Shown piece after piece: positions 40,964 through 50,048 of a stretch of 64,000 nucleotides of DNA. Origin of the DNA: Verrucomicrobiota bacterium. GTDB taxonomy: Bacteria; Verrucomicrobiota; Verrucomicrobiia; CAIQCK01. The position numbers and the translations under genes are program-made. The stretch covers positions 186,001 to 250,000 of the forward strand of contig JAPLTX010000014.1 in assembly GCA_026397915.1 (NCBI GenBank), written 5' to 3'. Numbering within the stretch: the first letter of the stretch is position 1; each line of letters begins with the position of its first letter. A model generated the notes under the pieces. It had not been told where the DNA came from. It was given only the letters and a program-made list of their open reading frames with translations, and did no database searches.

Positions 40964-42694
40964 TCACTTGTTCTTTCCGCCGGTGATGAACTCATCGCGG
41001 CTGAGGACGCCGTCCTTGTTCTTGTCGAACTGGATGAAACGCTTCGGCGCTTCGTCGGGATCGGGCTGGCCGGTGAGGAACTCCTCGCGCGTGAGCTTGC
41101 CGTCGCCGTCCTTGTCGCGCTTGTCGAACATCGCGCCCCGGTCTTGCTTTGGCTTTTTCGATGCGGGCTTGGCGCCGGCTTTCTTGGCGCTGCCAATCTG
41201 CGGCTTCGCTTCCGGCTGCTTAGCGAGGATGGCGCGGAGCTGCGCGACGACCTCCGGCTTGTCGGCGGCGAGGTTTTTCGTTTCGTCGGGGTCGGCTTCG
41301 TAATCGTAAAGCTCCAGCACGGCGGTGTCGGCCGGTTCGCCGATCTTCTTCCACTCGACGAGCCGGTAGCGCGCGGTGCGGACGGCGCGGCCCATGCCCT
41401 GGCTGCGCGGATAGACGTGGAGGACGGCTTCCTTCGTCTTGGCGGCGGGATTTTTCAACGCGGCGGCGAAACTCGCGCCGTCGAGGCCTTGCGGCGCGGG
41501 CAGGCCGGCGAGTTCGCAGAGCGTCGGGTAGATGTCCACCGACTCGGCGAGTGCACCGGTCTTCGCGCCGGCCCTGGCAACACCGGGCGCGACGACGATG
41601 AGCGGGATGCGCGCGGCCTGTTCGTAGTTGGTGTGCTTGCACCACATGCCGTGGTCGCCGAGATGCCAGCCGTGGTCGCCCCAGAGGACGATGAGGGTGT
41701 TCTTCGCGAGGCCGTTGCGGTCGAGCGCGTCGAGCACGCGGCCAAGCTGCGCGTCCATGTAGCTCGTCGCGGCGTGGTAGCCGTGGATGAGCAGGCGCGT
41801 CTTCGCGTCGTCGGGCGGGCCGACCTCCGGGATGTCGCTGTATTGGCGCAGCTCGCCCCACGTCGTCGGCGCGAACTCCGGCGCGCCGATGGGCGGCACG
41901 CGCAGCTTCGGCAACGGAAACGCCGCGCGGTCGTAGAGGTCCCAGTATTTCTTCGGCGCGATGAACGGCAGGTGCGGCTTGAGGAAGCCGACGGCGATGA
42001 ACCACGGCTCGCCGGGTTTGGCTTTGGCGGCGTCGAGACGGCGGACGGCCTCGTCGGCGATCATGCCGTCGCCGTAGGTGGTGTCCGGCACGTCAGCGCA
42101 TTCGGTCGCCGCGCCGCGCGGCAGCTTCCACGGGTCCACCTTCGCGTTGGAGAAGCGCGCTTCCTCGCGGGTCATCTCCTTGGGGCGGTTCTCCTTGAGC
42201 ACATAGCCGCCGCCCTGGACGCCCATCGGCCGCCAATGCTCGACGCTCCACGACGCGGGGTCCTCGGTGTTGCCGTGGCCGACGTGGAATATCTTCCCCA
42301 TCGCCTCGGTGCGATAGCCGTGCTGCTTGAAATACTGCGCCAGTGTCACGGCGTCGGGCACGCTCTTGCGGAAGTTGGTGGCGAGGTCGTAGATGCCGAG
42401 TGTCTGCGACCGCAGGCCGGTCATGAGCGCGTTGCGCGACGGCGAGCAGACGGCTTGGTTGCAGAACGCGCGCTCGAACAGCACCCCGCGCGTCGCGAGC
42501 CGGTCAATGTTCGGCGACTTCACGATCGGCGTGCCGTAACAACCGAGCAGCGGCTTGAGGTCGTCCACGCAGATGAGCAGGACGTTTGGATTTTGGATTT
42601 TGGATTCTGGATTTTGGATTGGTGCTTCAGCCGCGTGCAACGTGGCCGGAACAGTTAGCAACAAAGCAGTGAAGATGGTGAGGATATGTCTCAT
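40964..42694 (-). CDS. Sulfatase, iduronate-2-sulfatase-like, with C-terminal EF-hand pair
   Basis: MRHILTIFTALLLTVPATLHAAEAPIQNPESKIQNPNVLLICVDDLKPLLGCYG; motif VCSPSRNALMTGLRSQTLGIYDL; DKDGDGKLTREEF and DKNKDGVLSRDEF. Confidence 0.93.
   Translation of the reverse strand: MRHILTIFTALLLTVPATLHAAEAPIQNPESKIQNPNVLLICVDDLKPLLGCYGTPIVKSPNIDRLATRGVLFERAFCNQAVCSPSRNALMTGLRSQTLGIYDLATNFRKSVPDAVTLAQYFKQHGYRTEAMGKIFHVGHGNTEDPASWSVEHWRPMGVQGGGYVLKENRPKEMTREEARFSNAKVDPWKLPRGAATECADVPDTTYGDGMIADEAVRRLDAAKAKPGEPWFIAVGFLKPHLPFIAPKKYWDLYDRAAFPLPKLRVPPIGAPEFAPTTWGELRQYSDIPEVGPPDDAKTRLLIHGYHAATSYMDAQLGRVLDALDRNGLAKNTLIVLWGDHGWHLGDHGMWCKHTNYEQAARIPLIVVAPGVARAGAKTGALAESVDIYPTLCELAGLPAPQGLDGASFAAALKNPAAKTKEAVLHVYPRSQGMGRAVRTARYRLVEWKKIGEPADTAVLELYDYEADPDETKNLAADKPEVVAQLRAILAKQPEAKPQIGSAKKAGAKPASKKPKQDRGAMFDKRDKDGDGKLTREEFLTGQPDPDEAPKRFIQFDKNKDGVLSRDEFITGGKNK
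42585..42626. repeat. Heptamer tandem repeat (ATTTTGG)n inside sulfatase coding sequence
   Basis: gtttgg attttgg attttgg attctgg attttgg attgg. Confidence 0.85.
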
Positions 42695-42718
42695 GGGCGC
42701 GGTCCTGAATAACTGCAA

Positions 42719-44278
42719 TCACGGCAACTGCGGTTTCAGTGGCGTGGTGCCGTCCTTGTCCACGGGGTAAAGGGCGTTGTGTTTCTCCAAGCTCGCGATC
42801 AACCCACGCATCATGCGGCGGAGTTCGTCGGGTTTGGAGGCGGCGAGGTCGTTTTGCTCGAAGGGGTCGTCCTTGAGGTTGAAAAGCTGGTAATGCGCGC
42901 CACCGGACTGGATGGAGCCGCCATGTGTGGGAACATCGGGCAGGGCGTGGTAGATGACTTTCCAGTCGCCATCCCGCCAGACGGTGAAGTAGTTGCTGCG
43001 ATGCGGCGCGTGCGGATAATTCATGAGGAATTGTTCCGGGCGGCGGCTGTCGCGTTTGCCGGTGAGCAGCGTGTCGAGGCGCGCGCCGTCCACGATGTGC
43101 TTCCCGGGCGATTTGACGCCAGTGAGCGCGAGGATGGTGGGGAACATATCGTAGATAGCCGCTTGCTGACTTTGGATGGCGCCAACGGCGATAGGCAGTC
43201 GCTTCTGATACGCGTTGCCGGCGGCCTTCGCCCACGCGGCGATGAACGGCACTCTCATGCCGCCTTCGTAGTGCGCGCCTTTCTTGCCGCGCAGCGGCGC
43301 GGCGCAGGCGACCTCATGCTGGTGGCCCAGCGGTGCGTCCGAGCCGTTGTCGCCGAGGAAGAAGATGAGCGTGTTGTCGGCCACGCCGAGTTTGTCGAGG
43401 TGATCGAGCACGTCGCCGAGCGATTTGTCCATGCCCTCGATAAGCGTCGCGAAGGCTTGCGCGTCCTTTGGCTTGCCGGAGTTCTCGTAATGCGCGGCGA
43501 ATCGCGGGTCGGAGTTGAACGGCGCGTGGACGGCGTAGTGCGCGAAGTAGAGGAAGAACGGTTTGCCGGACTTTACCGCATCGCCAACGCGCGCGTTGGC
43601 CTCCAGCGTGAGGGCCTCGCTTAGGAAGATGTCTTGGCCGTGGTATTTCTCCAGGCCGGGGACGGCGTTGCCTGGCCCCGCCTTGCCCTTCTTGCCTTTG
43701 GGGTTCGTCGGACGACCGAAGTTCTGCGTGCCGTAGTAACTGCCCGGCGCGCCGATGGAACAGCCGGCAACGTTGATGTCGAAGCCGAGGTTCTTCGGCT
43801 CGGCGCCCTCGAATGCACGCGCCCCGAAGTGGCCTTTGCCGACGTGGATGGTGCGGTAGCCCGCCGCTTGGAGCAACCGTGGCAGCGTCACGTCGCCCTT
43901 CTTCAAACCTTTCCAGTTCCAGTGGGGTGGGCCTTGGGGGCCGGCGTTGTCCTTGTCGGGATTGATCCAGTTCGTCGTGTGATGCCGCGCTGCGTTCTGG
44001 CCGGTCAGGATGGAGATGCGCGTGGGCGAACAAACGCTCATAGCGCAGAAGTTGTTGAAGCGGACGCCGCGCGCTGCCAGCCGTTCCATGTTCGGCGTGC
44101 GGTAGTAGTCGTTGAGCGGATACCGCTTCGGCGTGCCCGCCGCATCGGTGAGGAACGGCACCGAGGTGTCCATCACGCCCATGTCATCCACGAGGAAGAT
44201 GATGATGTTGGGTTTGGTTTCGGCCGCGAAAACCGTCGCGGCCAGCAACGGCAGAAGCAGTTGGATCAGTTTTCTCAT
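42719..44278 (-). CDS. Sulfatase (S1 family)
   Basis: PNIIIFLVDDMGVMD; motif VCSPTRISILTGQNAARH; GKGHFG. Confidence 0.93.
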   Translation of the reverse strand: MRKLIQLLLPLLAATVFAAETKPNIIIFLVDDMGVMDTSVPFLTDAAGTPKRYPLNDYYRTPNMERLAARGVRFNNFCAMSVCSPTRISILTGQNAARHHTTNWINPDKDNAGPQGPPHWNWKGLKKGDVTLPRLLQAAGYRTIHVGKGHFGARAFEGAEPKNLGFDINVAGCSIGAPGSYYGTQNFGRPTNPKGKKGKAGPGNAVPGLEKYHGQDIFLSEALTLEANARVGDAVKSGKPFFLYFAHYAVHAPFNSDPRFAAHYENSGKPKDAQAFATLIEGMDKSLGDVLDHLDKLGVADNTLIFFLGDNGSDAPLGHQHEVACAAPLRGKKGAHYEGGMRVPFIAAWAKAAGNAYQKRLPIAVGAIQSQQAAIYDMFPTILALTGVKSPGKHIVDGARLDTLLTGKRDSRRPEQFLMNYPHAPHRSNYFTVWRDGDWKVIYHALPDVPTHGGSIQSGGAHYQLFNLKDDPFEQNDLAASKPDELRRMMRGLIASLEKHNALYPVDKDGTTPLKPQLP

Positions 44279-44288
44279 GGCTTTCCTC

Positions 44289-45989
44289 TCACGGTTTCAA
44301 TTTGCCGCCCATCGTCACGAACTCTTCCTCGCTGAGCACGCCGTCCTTGTTCGTGTCGAACGTCGGGAAGCGGCGGCGGCCCTCGGCCTCATCGGGGAAC
44401 TTGTGGAGGTATTCCTCCAGCGTGAGCTTGCCGTCCTTGTTCGTGTCCTTGGCTTTGAACATCGTCGGGCGGTCGGGCGCGGCTTTGCCCTGCGATTTAC
44501 CCTTGGCCTTGCCGGGTTGGCGCGGCGTATCCACCGGTTTGCCGGTGGCGGCGGCTGTCTCTCGCGCTTTGCTCGGCGGCAACGTTTTCTGCCATGCCAG
44601 CGACTTCGCCGTGAGTTCCTTCACCACGTCCGGATGCCCGGCGGCGACATCATGCTCCTCGCCGATGTCTTTCGGGATGTTGTAGAGCTGCGCGCCGCTG
44701 CCGCTGTGGTTCACAAAGAGTTTCCACGGGCCATCGCGGACGGCGAGCATCGGCGGCATGTAGTCGTCACCCCAGACGCGGAAAAGCCATTCCCAGTGCA
44801 GCGGCTTCGAGCGCGGGCGCGACTTGCCGAGCCAGATGTCGCTCACGTCTTCGCCGTCCGGCTGCACTTCCGCAGGCACTGTCACGCCGGTGAGTTTGCA
44901 AACCGTCGGCAGCCAGTCCACCGCGCCGACCACACTTGTGTCGTCCACGCGGCCGGCGGCGACGCGGCCGGGCCAGCGCAACAGGCCGAACGTGCGGACG
45001 CCGCCCTCATACATGCTGCGTTTGCGCGCGCGCAGCGGGCCGGTGTTGCCGACGCCGGCGTTCGCGGCATTGCTGATGTTGTAGTCCTCGGGACCATTGT
45101 CGCTGGAGAGAAAGACGATCGTGTTGTCCGTCAGACCGAGTTCGTCCAGCGTGCGCAACAGCCGGCCAACCTGCGTGTCGAGGTCGGTCAGCGACGCGCA
45201 GAAGATGCGCATCTGGCTCTTCAGGTCTTTCGCCGAGCCGAGATACTTCTGCATCCACGGCCCGAACGCCGGGTCGGCGGCACGCGGTTCGAGGTCGTCA
45301 TAGACGGCAAGTTGTTCCGGCGTGGGGTCGAGTTTGGCGTGCGGCAATAGCGTCCAGACGTTGAGGTAGAACGGCTTCTCCTTGTTCTCGCGCAAGAACG
45401 CGATGGCGTGGTCCATGATGATGCCGGTGGACTTGCCCCACCAGTGCGGCTCCGGCTTGGCGTCCTTCTCGCGCAACTGCGGGCCGTTGGAAACGATGGT
45501 GACGTGTTTGTTGATGCCGTAAGCGCCCGGTTCCGGCGCGCCGTCGCCGCTGCCGAGATGCCATTTGCCAAAGTGGCCGGTCGTATAGCCGGCTTGCTGG
45601 AGTAGCCGCGTGATCGTTGGCACCTTCGGGTCAAGCCAGTCGGGCATGGAACGGGACGCGTTCTGCTCGTGCGTCGCGAAGTGGCCGTGGACGAGATGCC
45701 GCGCCGGGTAGTGCGAGGTCATGAACGCGCACCGGCTCGGCGAGCAGACCGTCGCGGCGACATAGAACTGCTTGAACCACGTGCTCTGGCTGGCGAACCG
45801 GTCGAGATTTGGCGTCTTCACGTAAGGATGCCCGGCGAACCGCGCGTCGTTCCAGCCCTGGTCGTCGGTGAGGATGAAGATGACGTTGGGCTTCTTCTCC
45901 GCCGCGATGGCAGAGGCGAGACAGACCGTTGCGACAAGCGCCGCCGCCAGCCACCAACGCCGGCGAGGCCATGATGTTGATGCTGTCAT
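44289..45989 (-). CDS. Sulfatase (S1 family) with C-terminal EF-hand pair
   Basis: PNVIFILTDDQGWNDARF; motif VCSPSRCAFMTSHYPARH; DTNKDGKLTLEEY and DTNKDGVLSEEEF. Confidence 0.93.
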   Translation of the reverse strand: MTASTSWPRRRWWLAAALVATVCLASAIAAEKKPNVIFILTDDQGWNDARFAGHPYVKTPNLDRFASQSTWFKQFYVAATVCSPSRCAFMTSHYPARHLVHGHFATHEQNASRSMPDWLDPKVPTITRLLQQAGYTTGHFGKWHLGSGDGAPEPGAYGINKHVTIVSNGPQLREKDAKPEPHWWGKSTGIIMDHAIAFLRENKEKPFYLNVWTLLPHAKLDPTPEQLAVYDDLEPRAADPAFGPWMQKYLGSAKDLKSQMRIFCASLTDLDTQVGRLLRTLDELGLTDNTIVFLSSDNGPEDYNISNAANAGVGNTGPLRARKRSMYEGGVRTFGLLRWPGRVAAGRVDDTSVVGAVDWLPTVCKLTGVTVPAEVQPDGEDVSDIWLGKSRPRSKPLHWEWLFRVWGDDYMPPMLAVRDGPWKLFVNHSGSGAQLYNIPKDIGEEHDVAAGHPDVVKELTAKSLAWQKTLPPSKARETAAATGKPVDTPRQPGKAKGKSQGKAAPDRPTMFKAKDTNKDGKLTLEEYLHKFPDEAEGRRRFPTFDTNKDGVLSEEEFVTMGGKLKP

Positions 45990-46013
45990 GTTCGTCTCAG
46001 GATTGCGGGCGTG

Positions 46014-46985
46014 TCACTTGCCGCCCTTGAGTTTGGCGATGAGAAACTCCAAGGCGGAAAGATGCTTCACGTCGGGTGCGCCGGGATAGACCAACTCGCA
46101 CTCGACGCCAACATTCTTGCACTTCTCCTGCAACTTCACGCCGTAGTTCGCCGTGTGCGTCGGGTCCTTCTGCGGCTGGCCGAGCGCGGGCACGGCGCTG
46201 TAGATGAGATAGACCGGCGGATCGCCCGCGGTGACATGCTCGATGGGCGAGTATTCCTTGATCCACGGCAGGACCGATTCGCGCGCGGCGAGGAACTCCG
46301 CGAAGCGCGTGTCGCGCGACTTGATATTGTTCGGGTCCATAAAACCAAACGCGTGCCCGCCATAGCGGCTGTTCGGCGTCCACTCCTTCAACTCCCGCGG
46401 ATCGAGCGAGGTCTGCGCGCCCGTCACCGCGGCGCACCAGAGCCGCGTGGACTCGCGCGCCACAAGGTCGCCGCTTTTCGGATCGGCCATGTCCTTGTGG
46501 AACGCCAACCACAACGACGAGCAAGCGCCCGCCGAACCGCCCGACGCGCCGATGCGCTGCTTGTCGAGGTTCCACTCGCCGGCCTTGCTGCGGACGAATT
46601 GCAGCGCGCGCGCCGCGTCATGGAGCGGCCACTCCACCGGCGGCTTCACGCCCGCGAGCTGCGCCTGCCACGAGTAGCGGTAGTTGATAGAGACGATGGA
46701 GATGCCGGCGTCGAGGAGTTTGATCATGCCGCCCACGCCGTTTTTGTCGCCCGCCACCCATCCGCCGCCGTGGATGAAGAACAGCAGCGGCGTCGGCTTG
46801 TCCGACTTGGCTTTGTAGAAGTCCAGCACCTGCCGCTCGTGCGCGCCGTAGGCGACGCCACCGAGCGTTGGTGCCGGCAGCACAACTTTGGGTTTGGCAT
46901 CGGACTTTGGTTTTGTCGGCCCGTCCGCAGCGAAGGATGAAGGAACGCAGAGGGACGCGAGGAGAAGGATGAATAGTTTCTTCAT
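46014..46985 (-). CDS. Secreted alpha/beta hydrolase (esterase-like)
   Basis: Signal peptide; LLFFIHGGGWVAG; GASGGSAGACSSLW; tandem paralog of the next gene. Confidence 0.85.
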   Translation of the reverse strand: MKKLFILLLASLCVPSSFAADGPTKPKSDAKPKVVLPAPTLGGVAYGAHERQVLDFYKAKSDKPTPLLFFIHGGGWVAGDKNGVGGMIKLLDAGISIVSINYRYSWQAQLAGVKPPVEWPLHDAARALQFVRSKAGEWNLDKQRIGASGGSAGACSSLWLAFHKDMADPKSGDLVARESTRLWCAAVTGAQTSLDPRELKEWTPNSRYGGHAFGFMDPNNIKSRDTRFAEFLAARESVLPWIKEYSPIEHVTAGDPPVYLIYSAVPALGQPQKDPTHTANYGVKLQEKCKNVGVECELVYPGAPDVKHLSALEFLIAKLKGGK

Positions 46986-47986
46986 TACTTGGCCTCCGCC
47001 TTGAGTTTCTTGATGAGGTAATCCTGTGCCGTCGGATGTTTCACGTCAGGCGCGCCGGGATAGACCAACTCACACTCGACACCGACGCTCTTGCATTTCT
47101 CCTGGAGCTTCACGCCGAAGTTCGATGTGTGCGTTGGGTCCTTCTGGTCCTGGCCGAGCGCGGGCGGGGCGGAGAAAATCAGATAGACGGGCGGGTCATC
47201 GGAGGTGACGAGCGCGTAGGGCGAATACTCCGCGATCCACGGCAGGATGGTGTCGCGCTTGGCAAGGAACTCATCGAACTGCGAAAGTTTCTTCGCCGGG
47301 TCACCCTTGAAGCCAAACGCGTGGCCGCCGTATTTGCTGTTCGGCGTCCACTCCTTCATCTGCTTTGGGTCGAGCGTCGTCTGCGCGCCGATCACCGCGG
47401 CGCACCAGAGGCGTGTGGATTCGCGCGCCACGGGGTCATTGCTCTTCGGGTCGGCGAGGTTGGGATGAAACGCCAGCCACAACGACGAGCAAGCGCCCGC
47501 CGAGCCGCCCGATGCGCCGATGCGCTTCTTGTCAATGTTCCACTCCGCAGCCTTGCTGCGGACGAACTGAAGCGCCCGCGCCGCATCGTGGAGCGGTCCC
47601 TTCACCGGCGGCACCACGTTGTCGGCGGTCGCCTCCGGGATGAAGCGATACTCAATCGAGACGACGGAGATGCCGGCCTTCAAACATTCGGTCAGGCCGC
47701 TGACCCTGTCTTTGGTGCCGGCCATCCAGCCGCCGCCGTGGATGAAGAACAACAACGGTGTCGGCTTCGACGACTCCGCCTTCCAAAAATCGAGCACCTG
47801 CTTCGGATGCGAGCCGTAAGCGACGTTGGCCAGCGTCGGCTTGGGGCCGGGCGGTGCCTTGGCGGCCACCGCTTTGGCCTGTTTTTTGGCTTTGGGCGCG
47901 TCGGCTGCCGAAGCAATCCCGTGCGCCCACACGAGCGCCGCGCTGATCAATACACACGAAACGAATGCTCTCTTGTTCATCTTCAT
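46985..47986 (-). CDS. Secreted alpha/beta hydrolase (esterase-like), tandem paralog
   Basis: LLFFIHGGGWMAG; GASGGSAGACSSLWLAFH; close match to 46014-46985 over most of its length. Confidence 0.85.
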   Translation of the reverse strand: MKMNKRAFVSCVLISAALVWAHGIASAADAPKAKKQAKAVAAKAPPGPKPTLANVAYGSHPKQVLDFWKAESSKPTPLLFFIHGGGWMAGTKDRVSGLTECLKAGISVVSIEYRFIPEATADNVVPPVKGPLHDAARALQFVRSKAAEWNIDKKRIGASGGSAGACSSLWLAFHPNLADPKSNDPVARESTRLWCAAVIGAQTTLDPKQMKEWTPNSKYGGHAFGFKGDPAKKLSQFDEFLAKRDTILPWIAEYSPYALVTSDDPPVYLIFSAPPALGQDQKDPTHTSNFGVKLQEKCKSVGVECELVYPGAPDVKHPTAQDYLIKKLKAEAK

Positions 47987-48057
47987 CTCCTCGTTTGAGT
48001 TTCAGTTTCTAACACCAACGTCATCCATTCGACGCACAGATTTTACGCGCCGCCCTT

Positions 48058-49578
48058 TCATTTCGGTGCGAATCCTTCGCGAATCTCTCCGTCATGGCCG
48101 ATGAGCGGCTTCGGCTCCGGCACGCGGCCCAGCGCGCGGCAACCGGGGCCGACGCCATCAAGACCGAGATCGTCTTTTATCCGCTCTGCCAACGATTGGA
48201 GCTTCTTCACCATGTCGGGGTTCTCCTTGGCGACGTTAGCGGATTCGCCGATATCGGTGTCGAGGTTGTAAAGCTGCGGCTCGCTCGGTTGAGCTTGTGC
48301 CTTGGCCTTTGCCTTGGCTTTAGGCGCGGCGACACCGAGGTGCAGCTTCCACGGCCCGCTGCGGACGGCTTCCAGTTTGAAACCGCGGAAATAATAGAAC
48401 ACGTCATGTGGTGTCTGTTTGCTCTCGCCGGAAAGCAGCGGCCAGATGTCGCAACCGTCGAGTTTGCGGTCCGCAGGCAGTCGGCCGCCGGCGAGACGCA
48501 CGAAGGTGGGGAGCACGTCCATCATGCCGGTGATCGCGTCGCAACTCGTGCCGGCGGGAATATGGCCAGGCCACCACGCAATGGTCGGCTCGCGCATCCC
48601 GCCTTCCCACGTCGAGCCTTTGAAGCCGCGCAATGGCGCGTTCACGGCGCGCGGCGTGCCGCCGTTGTCGGAGGTGAAGATGACCAGCGTCTTCGAATCG
48701 AGCTTCAGTTCGCGCAACGTATCAAGCACCCTGCCGACGCTCCAGTCCACCTCCTCGACCCAGTCGCTGTAAATCCCGCTCGGCGACTTGCCCGCCCAGC
48801 TCTTGCCCGGATAGATCGGGAAGTGGACGGCGTTGTGCGGCAGGTAGAGGAAGAACGACTTGGCGCGGTTCGTCTGGATGAACTTCACCGCTGCTGTGGT
48901 ATAGCGCTCGACTATGCCCTGCTGCTCGTCCTGCTTCACGCGCGCGATGACCTTCTCGTTCTCCAGCAATGGCAGCGGCGGCTGGCCGTAGCCATACAGG
49001 CCGAACTCATCACCCGCTTTGTTGCGCTGCTTCGCGTTGGGCTTGGGGATGGGATCGCCGAGGCTGCTCTTGGAACCTTCCTCCGCCATACCCATGTCGT
49101 TCGAGTAGGGAATGCCGAGGTAGTAATCGAACCCGCGCCGCGTCGGCAGGAACGGCGGCTGGTCGCCAAGATGCCACTTGCCGATGCAGCCGGTCGCGTA
49201 GCCGGATTCCTTGAGCAACTCCGCCACCGTGCGCCGCTCGGTGGTCAGGCCGACGGCGCTGGCAGGAAAAAGCACGCCAGGAATCGGCAGCACGCGCTTC
49301 GGATAACAGCCGGTCATCAGCGCCGCACGCGACGGCGAACAGACCGGCGCGGCGTAAAAGCAGGCGAGCTTGCATCCTTCCTTCGCCATGCGGTCGAGAT
49401 GCGGGGTGCGGTTGAGCTTCGAGCCGAACGGCCCGATGTCTGCGTAACCCATGTCGTCAATGTTGATGACGATGAAGTTCGGCCTCGGCGCGTCGGCTGA
49501 CGAAGCGGTCCCCAACCCCCACGTGAGAACCGCGCTGATCCACACACACGAAACGAATACTCGCCTGTCCATCTTCAT
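48058..49578 (-). CDS. Sulfatase (S1 family)
   Basis: MKMDRRVFVSCVWISAVLTWGLGTASSADAPRPNFIVINIDDMGYADIG; motif VCSPSRAALMTGCYPKR. Confidence 0.93.
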   Translation of the reverse strand: MKMDRRVFVSCVWISAVLTWGLGTASSADAPRPNFIVINIDDMGYADIGPFGSKLNRTPHLDRMAKEGCKLACFYAAPVCSPSRAALMTGCYPKRVLPIPGVLFPASAVGLTTERRTVAELLKESGYATGCIGKWHLGDQPPFLPTRRGFDYYLGIPYSNDMGMAEEGSKSSLGDPIPKPNAKQRNKAGDEFGLYGYGQPPLPLLENEKVIARVKQDEQQGIVERYTTAAVKFIQTNRAKSFFLYLPHNAVHFPIYPGKSWAGKSPSGIYSDWVEEVDWSVGRVLDTLRELKLDSKTLVIFTSDNGGTPRAVNAPLRGFKGSTWEGGMREPTIAWWPGHIPAGTSCDAITGMMDVLPTFVRLAGGRLPADRKLDGCDIWPLLSGESKQTPHDVFYYFRGFKLEAVRSGPWKLHLGVAAPKAKAKAKAQAQPSEPQLYNLDTDIGESANVAKENPDMVKKLQSLAERIKDDLGLDGVGPGCRALGRVPEPKPLIGHDGEIREGFAPK

Positions 49579-49675
49579 TAACTCCTTTCGATTCGACCTC
49601 TTTAACACCGTCACGCTGCGCTTGGATACAGGAATTTTCCAACCGCCCTCTGCACCGGGGCGTGTGTCCCAACAG

Positions 49676-49691
49676 ACAAGACGGGTCTTGT
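49676..49691. promoter_or_regulatory. Candidate operator palindrome in divergent intergenic region
   Basis: acaagac-gg-gtcttgt between minus-strand sulfatase start (49578) and plus-strand genes (49749, 50049). Confidence 0.35.
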
Positions 49692-49748
49692 TACAACTTT
49701 CTTGCAGAAGCTCTTTTCTTGGCTTCGACAGTCCGCTAGTATTCCGCA

Positions 49749-49949
49749 GTGTCAGATGCGATGAACATGAGACTCGTTACCGCGAAACGTCATCTTTTGC
49801 TTTTCGTTCTGCCCCTCCTGCTTTTGTCGGGATGCGCCATGGAGCCGGCTGACAAGGAGTTTTTCTACCGGAGCTGGACGCGCCCCAGCGGGGCTACAGC
49901 GCCCCTCCGCGAGATGCCACCTTCTCAGCCGCCTCCTCCGCCGCCATGA
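49749..49949 (+). CDS. Small lipoprotein
   Basis: MNMRLVTAKRHLLLFVLPLLLLSGCAMEPADKEFFYRSW... lipobox LLSGC; Pro-rich tail. Confidence 0.5.
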   Translation: MSDAMNMRLVTAKRHLLLFVLPLLLLSGCAMEPADKEFFYRSWTRPSGATAPLREMPPSQPPPPPP

Positions 49950-50048
49950 TCGCCGACCGCCCCGTGTGCCGCTGACGCGCGGTTTCGGCGTTGCTCTCCA
50001 ACGGTCACGGGCCTACGCTCGCGGGCAAACTTCAATGGAGTTGCCGAC

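Noticed and set aside
41144-42658. Plus-strand 504-aa ORF
   Set aside because: Antisense to the iduronate-2-sulfatase-like gene; no recognisable domain.
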